NCBI RefSeq assembly: GCF_019966545.1
Contig: NZ_JAIMIC010000002.1
Coordinates: forward strand, 372,001 to 436,000
DNA from: Heliomarina baculiformis
GTDB lineage: Bacteria; Pseudomonadota; Alphaproteobacteria; Rhodobacterales; Rhodobacteraceae
Length of the DNA stretch: 64,000 nt
Direction of reading: 5' to 3'
Shown in pieces: positions 47,371 through 55,666 of this stretch. The position numbers and the translations under genes are program-made. The first letter of the stretch is position 1, and each line of letters starts with the position of its first letter. Below the pieces are notes generated by a model that saw only the letters and a list, made by a program, of their open reading frames with translations, had not been told where the DNA came from and made no database searches.

Positions 47371-47807
47371 TGAAGATACCGGTGATGGTCATCGATGATG
47401 AAACCGTCGACAGGTACACGGCAAAGCGCCGGCTCGACAAGCACGGCGGTTTCGAAGAGGTTGTCGAAGTGTGCTCCGGTGACCAGTTTCTCGAAAGGCA
47501 TTGCACTGAAAAAAATGGTTTACAGCCTCACCGGCCGCTATTGATTCTGATCGATATCAACATGCCCGGCCGCAACGGGTTTGAAACCATCGCCGAACTC
47601 GAAAAGCGGCAAAAGCTTGGGATCGCCCCGCAGGCTGTGGTCGTGATGATGTTCACGTCATCTGGCAATCCCAAGGACAAGGCGGCTGCCGCCTCTTTTT
47701 CACTGGTGAGAGGGTACATCGAAAAGCCGCTGGATGCGGCGGGCGCAGAAGAACTCTACCAGATATACCGGGCTGCTTTTCCGAATATCGTTGATGAAAC
47801 CGCCTGA
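47367..47807 (+). CDS. Single-domain response regulator (receiver 3, Rcp1-like)
   Basis: A 146-residue stand-alone receiver: Asp10-Asp11 (VMVIDDETVD), phosphoacceptor Asp63 (ILIDINMPG), a Thr-Ser pair in VVMMFTSSGN and Lys in YIEKPLD. It resembles cyanobacterial Rcp1, the partner of phytochrome kinases, and with the kinase upstream forms an ATGA-coupled pair. With no output domain it acts by protein contact or as a phosphate relay. It abuts the convergent ureG stop with no gap. Confidence 0.87.
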   Translation: MMKIPVMVIDDETVDRYTAKRRLDKHGGFEEVVEVCSGDQFLERHCTEKNGLQPHRPLLILIDINMPGRNGFETIAELEKRQKLGIAPQAVVVMMFTSSGNPKDKAAAASFSLVRGYIEKPLDAAGAEELYQIYRAAFPNIVDETA

Positions 47808-48419
47808 CTAAAGACCGCCAATATCCCGGATTGATTGTACAATCGCATCGAGCCCTTCTTGCTTTCGCAGAGAGGCGAAAAAGAACGGCCGCTCTTTGCG
47901 CATCTTTATGCTGTCCCGTTCCATCACTTCGAGCGACGCGCCGACATGGGGGGCCAGATCGGTTTTGTTGATGACCAGAATGTCGGACTTGGTGATTGCG
48001 GGCCCCCCTTTGCGCGGGATCTCTTCACCTGCGGCTACGTCGATCACGTAGATGGTCAAATCGGCCAGCTCCGGCGAAAAGGTCGCCGACAGGTTGTCGC
48101 CACCGGATTCGATCAGTATGACATCTAGATCCGGATGTCTTTCACGCATTCGGGCAATCGCGGCGAGGTTGATGGACGCGTCTTCGCGGATAGCCGTATG
48201 CGGACAGCCGCCGGTTTCCACGCCCATGATCCGGTCCAAAGGCAGTACCTGAAGCCGCATCAGGGCTTCGGCATCTTCCTGCGTGTAGATATCGTTCGTG
48301 ATGACCGCGACGGAAAAATCATCGCGCATCGCGGCGCAAAGGGCGGCGGTCAGTGTGGTCTTTCCGGCACCGACCGGGCCGCCGATACCGATGCGCAGGG
48401 GGCCGTGATTTGAACTCAT
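47808..48419 (-). CDS. ureG: Urease accessory GTPase UreG
   Basis: A 203-residue SIMIBI-class GTPase that drives nickel insertion into urease. P-loop GPVGAGKT (14-21), [13 protein letters not shown], the metal-site Cys-Pro-His (GGCPHTAIR) and NKTDLAP are all present. Its ATG overlaps the ureF stop (ATGA). It is the last gene of ureEFG and its stop abuts that of receiver 3. Confidence 0.97.
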   Translation of the reverse strand: MSSNHGPLRIGIGGPVGAGKTTLTAALCAAMRDDFSVAVITNDIYTQEDAEALMRLQVLPLDRIMGVETGGCPHTAIREDASINLAAIARMRERHPDLDVILIESGGDNLSATFSPELADLTIYVIDVAAGEEIPRKGGPAITKSDILVINKTDLAPHVGASLEVMERDSIKMRKERPFFFASLRKQEGLDAIVQSIRDIGGL

Positions 48420-49069
48420 GAGCGGAACATCCTCGAATATTGGTCTTCATGCGTCATCGACGCGATATCGCCAATGAAACTGCTTGAGCCGATAGCTTCA
48501 AGCGATTCATCAATGTAGGTAGAGCCCAGCTGATCGCAGAGCGGGGCGAGAGTGCGAACGATGCTTTGCCCCTCGGTCTGGCCAAGCGGCACGATCCGGA
48601 TTGCCGCAGAAACGAGCGAGCTGGTCAGCGCGTGAAGATACATGCAGGCTGTTTCATGCAGCGGCATGCCGCAGGTTCGGGCAGACGCACCGATGGCCAC
48701 CGGATAGCATAGGGGTGGCAGATCGCTGCCCCAGACTTCGTTGATCGTACGAATAAAGGCTTCGCCCTGCACCTCGGTTTCGAGGAGACGTTCCTTGGAC
48801 GGCGACAGGGCCCGGGCGAGCGCATCGACTTCCTTGATCTCCTCCGTTGAGGACGCACGGAAAGACGCGGCCATCAGGATCACATCATTGCGTCCCGCGC
48901 CGTAATTCAGCACCGAGTTCAGCCAGGCCTCGACATCCTCTGCGGCACGGATTTCATCCGTTTCAACAAGGGATTCCAGCCCGTGGCTAAAGCTGAAAGC
49001 ACCGATGGGGAAAGCTGGCGAAAACCATTGCGCCAGCGTCAGCATCACGTCCGGTGTGTCAGTGCTCAT
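48416..49069 (-). CDS. ureF: Urease accessory protein UreF
   Basis: A 217-residue all-helical UreF, which bridges UreD/UreH and UreG during urease activation. [20 protein letters not shown] near the N-terminus is the family signature, and the C-terminal tail SRMFRS is typical. The ATG at 49069 (MSTDTPD) overlaps the ureE end by 11 bases; a start at 49093 is possible. Confidence 0.93.
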   Translation of the reverse strand: MSTDTPDVMLTLAQWFSPAFPIGAFSFSHGLESLVETDEIRAAEDVEAWLNSVLNYGAGRNDVILMAASFRASSTEEIKEVDALARALSPSKERLLETEVQGEAFIRTINEVWGSDLPPLCYPVAIGASARTCGMPLHETACMYLHALTSSLVSAAIRIVPLGQTEGQSIVRTLAPLCDQLGSTYIDESLEAIGSSSFIGDIASMTHEDQYSRMFRS

Positions 49070-49511
49070 GCGAATGGGTGCGACCGTGCCCATAAGCGCC
49101 GCCTTCGGGCGTGAAGGGCTCGACCACCTCGCGGAGCGTGGCGCCCAGAAGGGTCAGCATATCCTGCATCACATGGTTGCGCTGGATCAGCAGGCGGTCT
49201 GTTTCGATTTGGCAGGGAGTGTGGCGGTTGCCAACGTGCCAAGCGAGCCGGACGAGATCGTCGCCCGTCACTTCGAGCAGTTCTTCGGCGGCGGCCTGCA
49301 CTTCGATAAGCGAGCCGTCATTCAGTTCGAGCGCGTCGCCGTGATCGAGCGACTCCGTGTGTTCGAGGTCGACCAGAAAGCGTTTTCCCGCGCTGGTTTC
49401 CAGCACTTTGCGCCGCAGGAAACGGTCGTCATAGCTAAGGGTGCAGGTGTCGCCGGCCGTGTTCCACGCGCCGTGGCGGTGCAGGATTTGGGCGGTAGGC
49501 AGATCGCTCAT
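49059..49511 (-). CDS. ureE: Urease nickel metallochaperone UreE
   Basis: A 150-residue UreE with the N-terminal peptide-binding half and the C-terminal nickel-binding half containing GNRHTPCQIE. The tail is His-rich ([10 protein letters not shown]), as in many nickel-storing UreE proteins. The ATG at 49511 (MSDLPTAQ) is used; the open frame reaches 49583. It heads the ureEFG group, about 190 bp after a terminator-like hairpin. Confidence 0.92.
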   Translation of the reverse strand: MSDLPTAQILHRHGAWNTAGDTCTLSYDDRFLRRKVLETSAGKRFLVDLEHTESLDHGDALELNDGSLIEVQAAAEELLEVTGDDLVRLAWHVGNRHTPCQIETDRLLIQRNHVMQDMLTLLGATLREVVEPFTPEGGAYGHGRTHSHEH

Positions 49512-49698
49512 GATGTTATGTCCCCGATTGGCGCAGATCCGGGCAATCCCCGTTCTTCCACGCGGCACTGCACGCTTTGTCACGGGTGCATGTAGCGGAC
49601 GAAAGTTCGGGAAACGCTTGAGGAATCATGCCATTAGAGAATGGCGGGCGCAAGTATCAGGGGGTTGGCAAACCACGGTAATCCGCCGGTTTGCACGC

Positions 49699-49724
49699 GG
49701 AAAACGCCAGAGGTGGCGTTTTCC
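49699..49724 (-). terminator. Hairpin terminator downstream of the DUF1127 gene
   Basis: A perfect 10-bp stem (49699-49708 with 49715-49724) with a six-base loop, 57 bp after the DUF1127 stop. It has a short T stretch within the stem and could partly insulate ureEFG from upstream transcription. Confidence 0.6.
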
Positions 49725-49780
49725 TATGGTTTTGCTGCACGGCCCAAGGGGCCGCGCGGCAATTGCAGCAACGCGCGCGA

Positions 49781-50014
49781 TCAGAGGTGCATCAGGTCTC
49801 GGAAAACATACATCGGGATGTCTTCGCGACGCAGGCCCAGTTTGGCCAGCTCGGCATCGGATTTCATGTTCAGGCGCTTGACCTGATCGGACCGCGAGGC
49901 GCGCTCGATATAAAGGTTGAATGCATCGCGCAGGCTTGCGGTGAAAGCGCCAAAAGCGGAACGGAGACCAGCGCCGCGGATTTCGGATTTCGTTTCAAAA
50001 GCTGTAACTGCCAT
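49781..50014 (-). CDS. DUF1127 small protein
   Basis: A 77-residue basic protein starting MAVTAFETKSEIRG, whose C-terminal half has the DUF1127 pattern (RLNMKSDAELAKLGLRREDI). DUF1127 proteins in Rhodobacter and relatives are small RNA-binding or stress-related proteins, often linked to small RNAs. It sits inside the urease cluster, between ureC and ureE, but has its own 131-bp leader and a downstream hairpin, so it may be an independent unit. GGTTCCCG before the ATG is a weak ribosome site. Confidence 0.82.
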   Translation of the reverse strand: MAVTAFETKSEIRGAGLRSAFGAFTASLRDAFNLYIERASRSDQVKRLNMKSDAELAKLGLRREDIPMYVFRDLMHL

Positions 50015-50145
50015 CGGGAACCTCATTCAAATCTGTGTCAGCATGTCGTCCTTGATAGGTAAGGTATGCTGACCCAGGCCCGGTGACCAATGCAAATGCA
50101 GCATTTTTGTTATGCATCTGCAGCAATGCTGCCTAGTTCTCTGTT

Positions 50146-51897
50146 TTAGAACATAAAATATCGCTGTGCCATGGGCAGAACCTCGGCCGGCTCGCAGGTC
50201 AGAAGCTCTCCGTCGGCGCGAACTTCGTAGGTTTCGGGGTTCACTTCGATCTTGGGCGTGGCGTTGTTCAGCAGCAGATCGGCCTTGCCGATGTCGCGCG
50301 TATTCTGCACCGCAATCGTCTGTTTCGCGAGCCCGAGCTTGTCGCGCAGACCGTCGGCCTGCGCCGCTTCGGAGATGAATGTCACCGCCGAATGTTCCAG
50401 CGACCGGCCAAAGGCGCCGAACATCGGGCGCGTGTAGACCGGCTGCGGTGTCGGGATCGAGGCGTTGGGGTCGCCCATCTGAGCGCAGACAATGGTGCCG
50501 CTCATCAGGACCATTTCCGGTTTCACGCCGAAAAAGGCCGGGTTCCACAACACTAGATCGGCGCGCTTGCCTTCCTCGATCGACCCGATCTCTTTCGAGA
50601 TTCCGTGGGCGATGGCCGGGTTGATCGTGTATTTGGCGATATAGCGGCGAACGCGGAAGTTGTCGTTGTCGCCTTTTTCCTCGGGCAGACGACCACGCTG
50701 TTTCTTCATCTTGTCGGCGGTCTGCCATGTACGGATCAGCACTTCGCCGACGCGGCCCATCGCCTGACTGTCCGAGGCGATGATCGAAAAGGCGCCCATG
50801 TCATGCAGGATGTCTTCGGCGGCAATGGTTTCGCGCCGGATGCGGGATTCGGCGAATGCCACGTCTTCGGGGATCGACTTGTCGAGATGGTGGCAGACCA
50901 TCAACATGTCGAGATGTTCTTCCAGCGTGTTCACCGTAAAGGGACGCGTGGGGTTCGTCGACGAAGGTAGAACATGCGCCTCGCCGCAGATCTTGATGAT
51001 GTCCGGCGCGTGTCCACCGCCCGCGCCTTCGGTGTGAAAGGCGTGGATCGTGCGGCCTTTCATGGCTTTGACGGTGTGTTCGACAAAGCCGGATTCATTC
51101 AGCGTATCGGTATGGATCATCACCTGCACGTCCATCGCGTCCGCCACGCCAAGGCAGCAGTCGATGGCGGCGGGGGTGGTGCCCCAGTCTTCGTGCAATT
51201 TGAGCGCGCAGGCGCCGGCCTTGATCTGTTCTTCCAGCGCGGCGGGCAGCGAGGCATTGCCCTTGCCAGCAAAGGCGAGGTTCATCGGGAACGCATCTGC
51301 GGCCTGCAACATGCGCGCCATGTGCCAGGGGCCGGGCGTGACAGTCGTGGCCAGCGTGCCATGCGCCGGGCCGGTGCCGCCGCCAAGCATCGTGGTCAGG
51401 CCGGAATGCAGCGCGTCCTCAATCTGCTGTGGGCAGATAAAGTGGATGTGGCTGTCGAAACCGCCCGCGGTCAGGATGCGGCCTTCGCCTGCGATGATCT
51501 CGGTACCGGGGCCGATGATGATGTCGACACCCGGCTGGGTGTCCGGGTTGCCCGCCTTGCCGATCTTGTGGATGCGCCCGTCTTTCAAGCCCACGTCGGC
51601 CTTGTAGATACCGGTGTGATCGACGATCAGCGCGTTGGTGATGACCGTATCGACGGCGCCCTCGGCGCGGGTCATCTGGCTTTGACCCATGCCGTCGCGG
51701 ATCACCTTGCCGCCACCGAACTTGACCTCTTCGCCATAGATCGGCGCGTTGCGGCTGCCAAGGCCCTGGGCCGCGCGTTCGGCGGTCAGGTCGTTTTCGA
51801 CCTCAATGATAAGGTCGGTATCGGCAAGGCGCAGGCGGTCCCCGGTTGTGGGGCCGAACATGGCGGCATAATCAGCGCGGTCGATCTTTGCGGGCAT
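50146..51897 (-). CDS. ureC: Urease subunit alpha
   Basis: The 583-residue catalytic subunit hydrolysing urea to ammonia and carbamate. The nickel ligands include [12 protein letters not shown], the carbamylated Lys233 ([11 protein letters not shown]) and [13 protein letters not shown]; the flap His is in MVCHHLDKS. It is slightly longer than the usual 567-570 residues, part of this from an insertion around [27 protein letters not shown] lies before the ATG, and the gene follows the 113-residue ORF by 12 bp. Confidence 0.98.
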   Translation of the reverse strand: MPAKIDRADYAAMFGPTTGDRLRLADTDLIIEVENDLTAERAAQGLGSRNAPIYGEEVKFGGGKVIRDGMGQSQMTRAEGAVDTVITNALIVDHTGIYKADVGLKDGRIHKIGKAGNPDTQPGVDIIIGPGTEIIAGEGRILTAGGFDSHIHFICPQQIEDALHSGLTTMLGGGTGPAHGTLATTVTPGPWHMARMLQAADAFPMNLAFAGKGNASLPAALEEQIKAGACALKLHEDWGTTPAAIDCCLGVADAMDVQVMIHTDTLNESGFVEHTVKAMKGRTIHAFHTEGAGGGHAPDIIKICGEAHVLPSSTNPTRPFTVNTLEEHLDMLMVCHHLDKSIPEDVAFAESRIRRETIAAEDILHDMGAFSIIASDSQAMGRVGEVLIRTWQTADKMKKQRGRLPEEKGDNDNFRVRRYIAKYTINPAIAHGISKEIGSIEEGKRADLVLWNPAFFGVKPEMVLMSGTIVCAQMGDPNASIPTPQPVYTRPMFGAFGRSLEHSAVTFISEAAQADGLRDKLGLAKQTIAVQNTRDIGKADLLLNNATPKIEVNPETYEVRADGELLTCEPAEVLPMAQRYFMF

Positions 51898-51909
51898 CGG
51901 GCGGTCCTT

Positions 51910-52251
51910 TCAGCGGCGCGGGCCGGATTGGCGGGTCATGCCCCGCTTGGCCAGTCTGCGGGAATTCGAACGGGTCTTGCGGCGCAGCCGGGTCACGGCG
52001 ACGTCGACGATCTGGTCGGGACGTTTCCCGGCAAGAGCCGCCCGTTGGGCGGCAGCAATGGAGCCCATGAAGGCCAGCGGTTTCTCGGACACCATGCGCT
52101 TGTTCTCGGACGGGGTGACCGACCACATACCGGCCATGCCGAGCATCCGCATCGACATCACGGACATGGTTTCGATCCAGAGCATATTCATATTCATCCA
52201 CTGCCCGATCATATCTGTGGGCGTTGCGAACTGATTACCCTTGCGTGCCAT
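51910..52251 (-). CDS. Met-rich small protein within the urease operon
   Basis: A 113-residue protein I cannot assign. The first half is Met/Trp-rich and amphipathic (QWMNMNMLWIETMSVMSM, residues 17-34, then MRMLGMAGMW). The second half is Arg/Lys-rich and basic. This resembles phasin-like helical proteins in composition only. It starts one base after the ureB stop and ends 12 bp before ureC, so it is translated as part of the operon. Met side chains could bind soft metals, but no motif proves it. Confidence 0.72.
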   Translation of the reverse strand: MARKGNQFATPTDMIGQWMNMNMLWIETMSVMSMRMLGMAGMWSVTPSENKRMVSEKPLAFMGSIAAAQRAALAGKRPDQIVDVAVTRLRRKTRSNSRRLAKRGMTRQSGPRR

Positions 52252-52252
52252 G

Positions 52253-52558
52253 TCAGAGGTCTCCCATCACGGCCTGGTTGAAACCGAAAACCCGTCGGTT
52301 GCCGGTCAGCGGGATAAGCGTGACGTCGCGGCGCTGACCGGGTTCGAAACGCACAGCCGTTCCGGCGGCAATATCGAGCCGCATGCCGCGCGCCTTGTCC
52401 CGGTCAAAGTCGAGCGCGGGGTTGGTTTCGGCGAAATGATAGTGCGAGCCGACTTGAACCGGGCGGTCGCCGGTGTTGGCCACCTGAAGCGTGATCGGCT
52501 CGCGCCCTTCGTTCAATGTGATCTCGCCGGGCGCAGGGAACAGTTCGCCCGGGATCAT
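52253..52558 (-). CDS. ureB: Urease subunit beta
   Basis: A 101-residue beta subunit: [37 protein letters not shown] and RFEPGQ are family signatures. It has no catalytic residues but stabilises the (alpha-beta-gamma)3 enzyme. Its ATG overlaps the stop of the upstream 64-residue gene (ATGA). Confidence 0.97.
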   Translation of the reverse strand: MIPGELFPAPGEITLNEGREPITLQVANTGDRPVQVGSHYHFAETNPALDFDRDKARGMRLDIAAGTAVRFEPGQRRDVTLIPLTGNRRVFGFNQAVMGDL

Positions 52559-52749
52559 TTTCTGGGTCCGCTTGTATAGAAATAGGCACCGACGGCAGCG
52601 GCGACGACAAAGAGCGCAGCGACGATGGCCAGCCAGCTTTCGCCGCCATGCGGGTGCAGGTGCGCGTGATCGCCCTGATGCGCAAGGGCAGGGTGGGCGG
52701 CAAGGATTGTCAGGGCGATTGCAAGATAGGTGGGGGCCTGCTTGAACAT
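52555..52749 (-). CDS. Small His-rich exported membrane protein in the urease operon
   Basis: A 64-residue protein with a cleavable-looking signal (residues 1-22, ending ALA), then a His-rich segment [13 protein letters not shown] (24-36) and a single transmembrane helix (about 39-58) with a basic tail. I do not know the family. The ATGA overlap with ureB and position 25 bp after ureA make it a genuine operon member. A periplasmic His cluster in a nickel-enzyme operon suggests metal binding at the membrane, but that is inference. Confidence 0.75.
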   Translation of the reverse strand: MFKQAPTYLAIALTILAAHPALAHQGDHAHLHPHGGESWLAIVAALFVVAAAVGAYFYTSGPRK

Positions 52750-52774
52750 GTGAATGACCTTTTTCTGCGGAATA

Positions 52775-53077
52775 CTAGCGGATGGGGTTATGGACGGTCA
52801 CCAGTTTGGTGCCGTCGGGAAAGGTGGCTTCGACCTGTACGTCATGGATCATTTCGGGGATGCCCTCCATACATTGATCGCGGGTGATAACGCGGGCCCC
52901 GGCTTCCATCATCTCGGCGACCGAGCGCCCGTCGCGGGCACCTTCGACAACCGCGTCGGTGATCAGGGCAATTGCCTCGGGGTGGTTCAGCTTGACGCCG
53001 CGCGCCAGTCGCTTGCGGGCAACTTCGGCGGCAAGGGCGACCAGCAGCTTGTCTTTTTCTCTCGGGGTCAATTGCAT
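52775..53077 (-). CDS. ureA: Urease subunit gamma
   Basis: A 100-residue gamma subunit starting [13 protein letters not shown], with [17 protein letters not shown] and VTVHNPI at the C-terminus, exactly as in family members. The open frame to 53182 is ignored because all homologues start with MxLTPRE. It begins one base after the ureD stop. Confidence 0.97.
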   Translation of the reverse strand: MQLTPREKDKLLVALAAEVARKRLARGVKLNHPEAIALITDAVVEGARDGRSVAEMMEAGARVITRDQCMEGIPEMIHDVQVEATFPDGTKLVTVHNPIR

Positions 53078-53078
53078 G

Positions 53079-53882
53079 TCAAATCGTCCATGTTCTTGGA
53101 ATCGGGGCATCTTGCAGGCGTTCAATAACCGGCACAAGGCTTTGGCGCAGCAGGTAGCCGTCGGCGGCCAGCAGGCGCGCAAAGAGAACGCCGGGGCGGA
53201 TCAGGCTGACGCCGCCACGCTCGGGCATGAGTTCTTTCAGCGGTGCGAGAAAACTCTCGGCGTCATCCGCGACGTAGACGACGCTGGCGAATGCGCGTGC
53301 TCCCCCGGCGATAAAGCGTTCGTCGAGATGTCCTGCGACATCCCCGGTCAGCCGCGTGGCATCGGCAAAGACAAGTTCGCCGTCTCGGCGTATTTCATAG
53401 TGGTCGCTGAAACGCGCAGTCCGAACCTCTTCGCGGCTGGCGCGGCGTCCCGCTAATACAGGTTCGACCAGCAAAAGCCGCCCGTTGCCTGTGATCTCGG
53501 CGCTGAGGCGACGCTCGAATGCGCAGTGGTCGAACAGGATCGTTTCCTGCGGCAGCCAGTCGATCCGGGCGCCGTCGGCAACCGAAAGGCGCGTCGACAT
53601 GCGCCCGATCTCGCCGGGCTGGGCGCGGTAGATTCGTTCCGCTGCCTGCGTCGTCATGGTCAGGCGGCTGTTCTCGCCCGCGCTGATGGTTGCGTCAAAG
53701 CGATCGCCGCCGGTGATTCCGCCCGCCGTATTCAGCGAAACCGCTGTCAGGGCACGGCCGCTGACCCGCGGCAAGAGCGCCTTGGACGCGCCGGATTGAT
53801 ACAGATCGTCCAGCACCGAACGCTCGCCACGCGCCTTTGAGGATACCCTCAGCCTGCCAAGCGCACGGGGCTGGCGCGGCAT
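53079..53882 (-). CDS. ureD: Urease accessory protein UreD
   Basis: A 267-residue UreD/UreH scaffold for metallocentre assembly, with [11 protein letters not shown] at the start, [13 protein letters not shown] and the late [11 protein letters not shown]. It heads the urease operon and is divergent from urtA. The first in-frame ATG is at 53882, but it lacks a ribosome site. GGAGG lies on this strand at 53924-53928, and the frame between them (read ...IPSALFPQET) looks like genuine UreD N-terminal sequence. The true start may therefore be a non-canonical codon upstream. Confidence 0.92.
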   Translation of the reverse strand: MPRQPRALGRLRVSSKARGERSVLDDLYQSGASKALLPRVSGRALTAVSLNTAGGITGGDRFDATISAGENSRLTMTTQAAERIYRAQPGEIGRMSTRLSVADGARIDWLPQETILFDHCAFERRLSAEITGNGRLLLVEPVLAGRRASREEVRTARFSDHYEIRRDGELVFADATRLTGDVAGHLDERFIAGGARAFASVVYVADDAESFLAPLKELMPERGGVSLIRPGVLFARLLAADGYLLRQSLVPVIERLQDAPIPRTWTI

Positions 53883-54313
53883 GGTTTCCTGCGGAAAAAG
53901 AGCGCTGGGAATATTGATGGCGACCTCCGAAACCAGCCTTGATCGGCCATCAAATGGATGCCGTTCTATAGCAGTGAATACACGTCAGAATCGCGGATTC
54001 GGTCAAGATTGCGACGCTGCGCGCTTAATCTATGTGCATTTACCAAGGCGGCGCCTAAAAAGTAATCGACGCAACCCGGTTGCTCGCGGACCGGGCTGCA
54101 AATCTGTTGATGGCAGAGCCGTTCACATCCTTGCTGTACCGGCCCGACATCGCGAAAACGCTGAATAAAAAGAACGGGTGTGTGACGATCCGCTGAATGG
54201 GACTTCGACAGGATCGCCACACGGATGCAACGATAGTGTTGCGGGGGATTAGCTAGCATTGCGCGCCGACAAGGCAAGCGCAGGGCTGCCGGTTGTCCGC
54301 ACGGAGGACTTCT
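53883..54313. other. Divergent control region between ureD and urtA
   Basis: A 431-bp stretch without a supported gene. It must hold the promoters for urease and the urea importer. A near-perfect 12-bp inverted repeat lies at 54180-54222; GCAAC/GTTGC arms at 54227-54242 form a smaller one. I found no clear -24/-12 or NtrC consensus by eye. Confidence 0.55.
54180..54222. promoter_or_regulatory. Inverted repeat upstream of urtA
   Basis: GTGTGACGATCC (54180-54191) pairs with GGATCGCCACAC (54211-54222) at 11 of 12 positions, the exception being a G-U-type pair, with a 19-bp spacer. It lies about 90 bp before the urtA start and could be an operator or a leader hairpin. Confidence 0.5.
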
Positions 54314-55594
54314 ATGAAATTTGTAAAAACCGCACTGGCGAGCTCTGTCGCCCTCGGACTGTGCGCGCTGCCTGCATTTGCACAGGACTGCCCGATCAAG
54401 ATCGGCGTTCTGCACTCGCTGTCCGGGACAATGGCGATCTCGGAAACCACGCTGAAAGACACCATGCTGATGCTGGTCGAAAAGCAGAACGAAAAGGGCG
54501 GTCTGCTCGGCTGCGAACTCGAAGCTGTTGTCGTGGACCCGGCCTCTGACTGGCCTCTCTTTGCCGAAAAAGCGCGCGAACTGCTGAGCGTCGAAAAAGT
54601 CGACGTGATCTTTGGCGCATGGACCTCGGTCAGCCGTAAATCGGTTCTGCCGGTCATCGAGGAACTGAACGGTCTGATGTTCTACCCCGTCCAGTACGAG
54701 GGCGAGGAATCCTCCAAGAACGTCTTTTATACCGGCGCCGCGCCCAACCAGCAGGCCATTCCGGCGACCGATTACTTTCTCGAAGAGCTTGGCGTCGAGA
54801 AATTCGCCCTGCTCGGCACCGACTATGTCTATCCGCGTACCACGAACAACATCCTTGAAAGCTACCTCAAGGAAAAGGGCATCGCCGAGGAAGATATCTT
54901 CGTGAACTACACGCCCTTCGGTCATTCCGACTGGTCCAAGATCGTTTCTGACGTTGTCGCGCTGGGCGCTGACGGCAAGAAAGTCGGCGTAATCTCGACC
55001 ATCAACGGCGACGCGAACATTGGTTTCTACAAGGAACTGGCAGCGGCAGGTGTTTCGGCGGATGACATCCCGGTCGTGGCCTTCTCGGTCGGCGAAGAAG
55101 AGCTGTCGGGTCTCGACACCACCAACCTCGTCGGTCACCTCGCGGCATGGAACTACTTCCAGTCCGCCGACACCGACGTCAACGCCGAGTTCATCGAGGA
55201 ATGGAAAGCCTTCGCCGGTGAAGAGCGCGTGACAAACGACCCAATGGAAGCGCATGTGATCGGCTTCAACATGTACGTGAAAGCCGTCGAAGCGGCAGGC
55301 ACGACCGACGTCGATGCCGTACGTGAGGCGATGTATGGCATTGAAGTGCCCAACCTGACTGGCGGCACCGCCACCATGCTGCCGAACCACCACCTGACCA
55401 AACCGGTTCTGATCGGCGAAATCCAGGAAGACGGCCAGTTCGACATCATCAGCCAGACCGAAGAGGTCCCCGGCGATGCATGGACGGATTATCTGCCTGA
55501 ATCCGCGGTTCTGACCTCGGATTGGAAGGAACTTGGCTGTGGGATGTACAATACCGAAACCAAGAGCTGCGTTCAGATCCAGTCCAACTACTGA
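54314..55594 (+). CDS. urtA: Urea ABC transporter substrate-binding protein
   Basis: A 426-residue periplasmic binding protein of the amide-binding family. Signal peptide to about residue 22 (LPAFA). Hallmarks are IKIGVLHSLSGTMAISETTL, FGAWTSVSRKSVLPV, FYPVQYEGEE and LGTDYVYPRTTNNI, all typical of UrtA. GGAGGA precedes the ATG at 54314. It heads urtABCDE, opposite the urease genes. Confidence 0.96.
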   Translation: MKFVKTALASSVALGLCALPAFAQDCPIKIGVLHSLSGTMAISETTLKDTMLMLVEKQNEKGGLLGCELEAVVVDPASDWPLFAEKARELLSVEKVDVIFGAWTSVSRKSVLPVIEELNGLMFYPVQYEGEESSKNVFYTGAAPNQQAIPATDYFLEELGVEKFALLGTDYVYPRTTNNILESYLKEKGIAEEDIFVNYTPFGHSDWSKIVSDVVALGADGKKVGVISTINGDANIGFYKELAAAGVSADDIPVVAFSVGEEELSGLDTTNLVGHLAAWNYFQSADTDVNAEFIEEWKAFAGEERVTNDPMEAHVIGFNMYVKAVEAAGTTDVDAVREAMYGIEVPNLTGGTATMLPNHHLTKPVLIGEIQEDGQFDIISQTEEVPGDAWTDYLPESAVLTSDWKELGCGMYNTETKSCVQIQSNY

Positions 55595-55666
55595 ACCTGA
55601 TCTCCCTGCACATACCGGCGAGAGGGGGCATTCTCCTCTCGTCCACCCAAGGGGTACAGAATACCG

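Noticed and set aside
54105-54140. Sigma-54 -24/-12 promoter for urtA
   Set aside because: TGGCA and TTGCT occur near each other, but the spacing is far too long.
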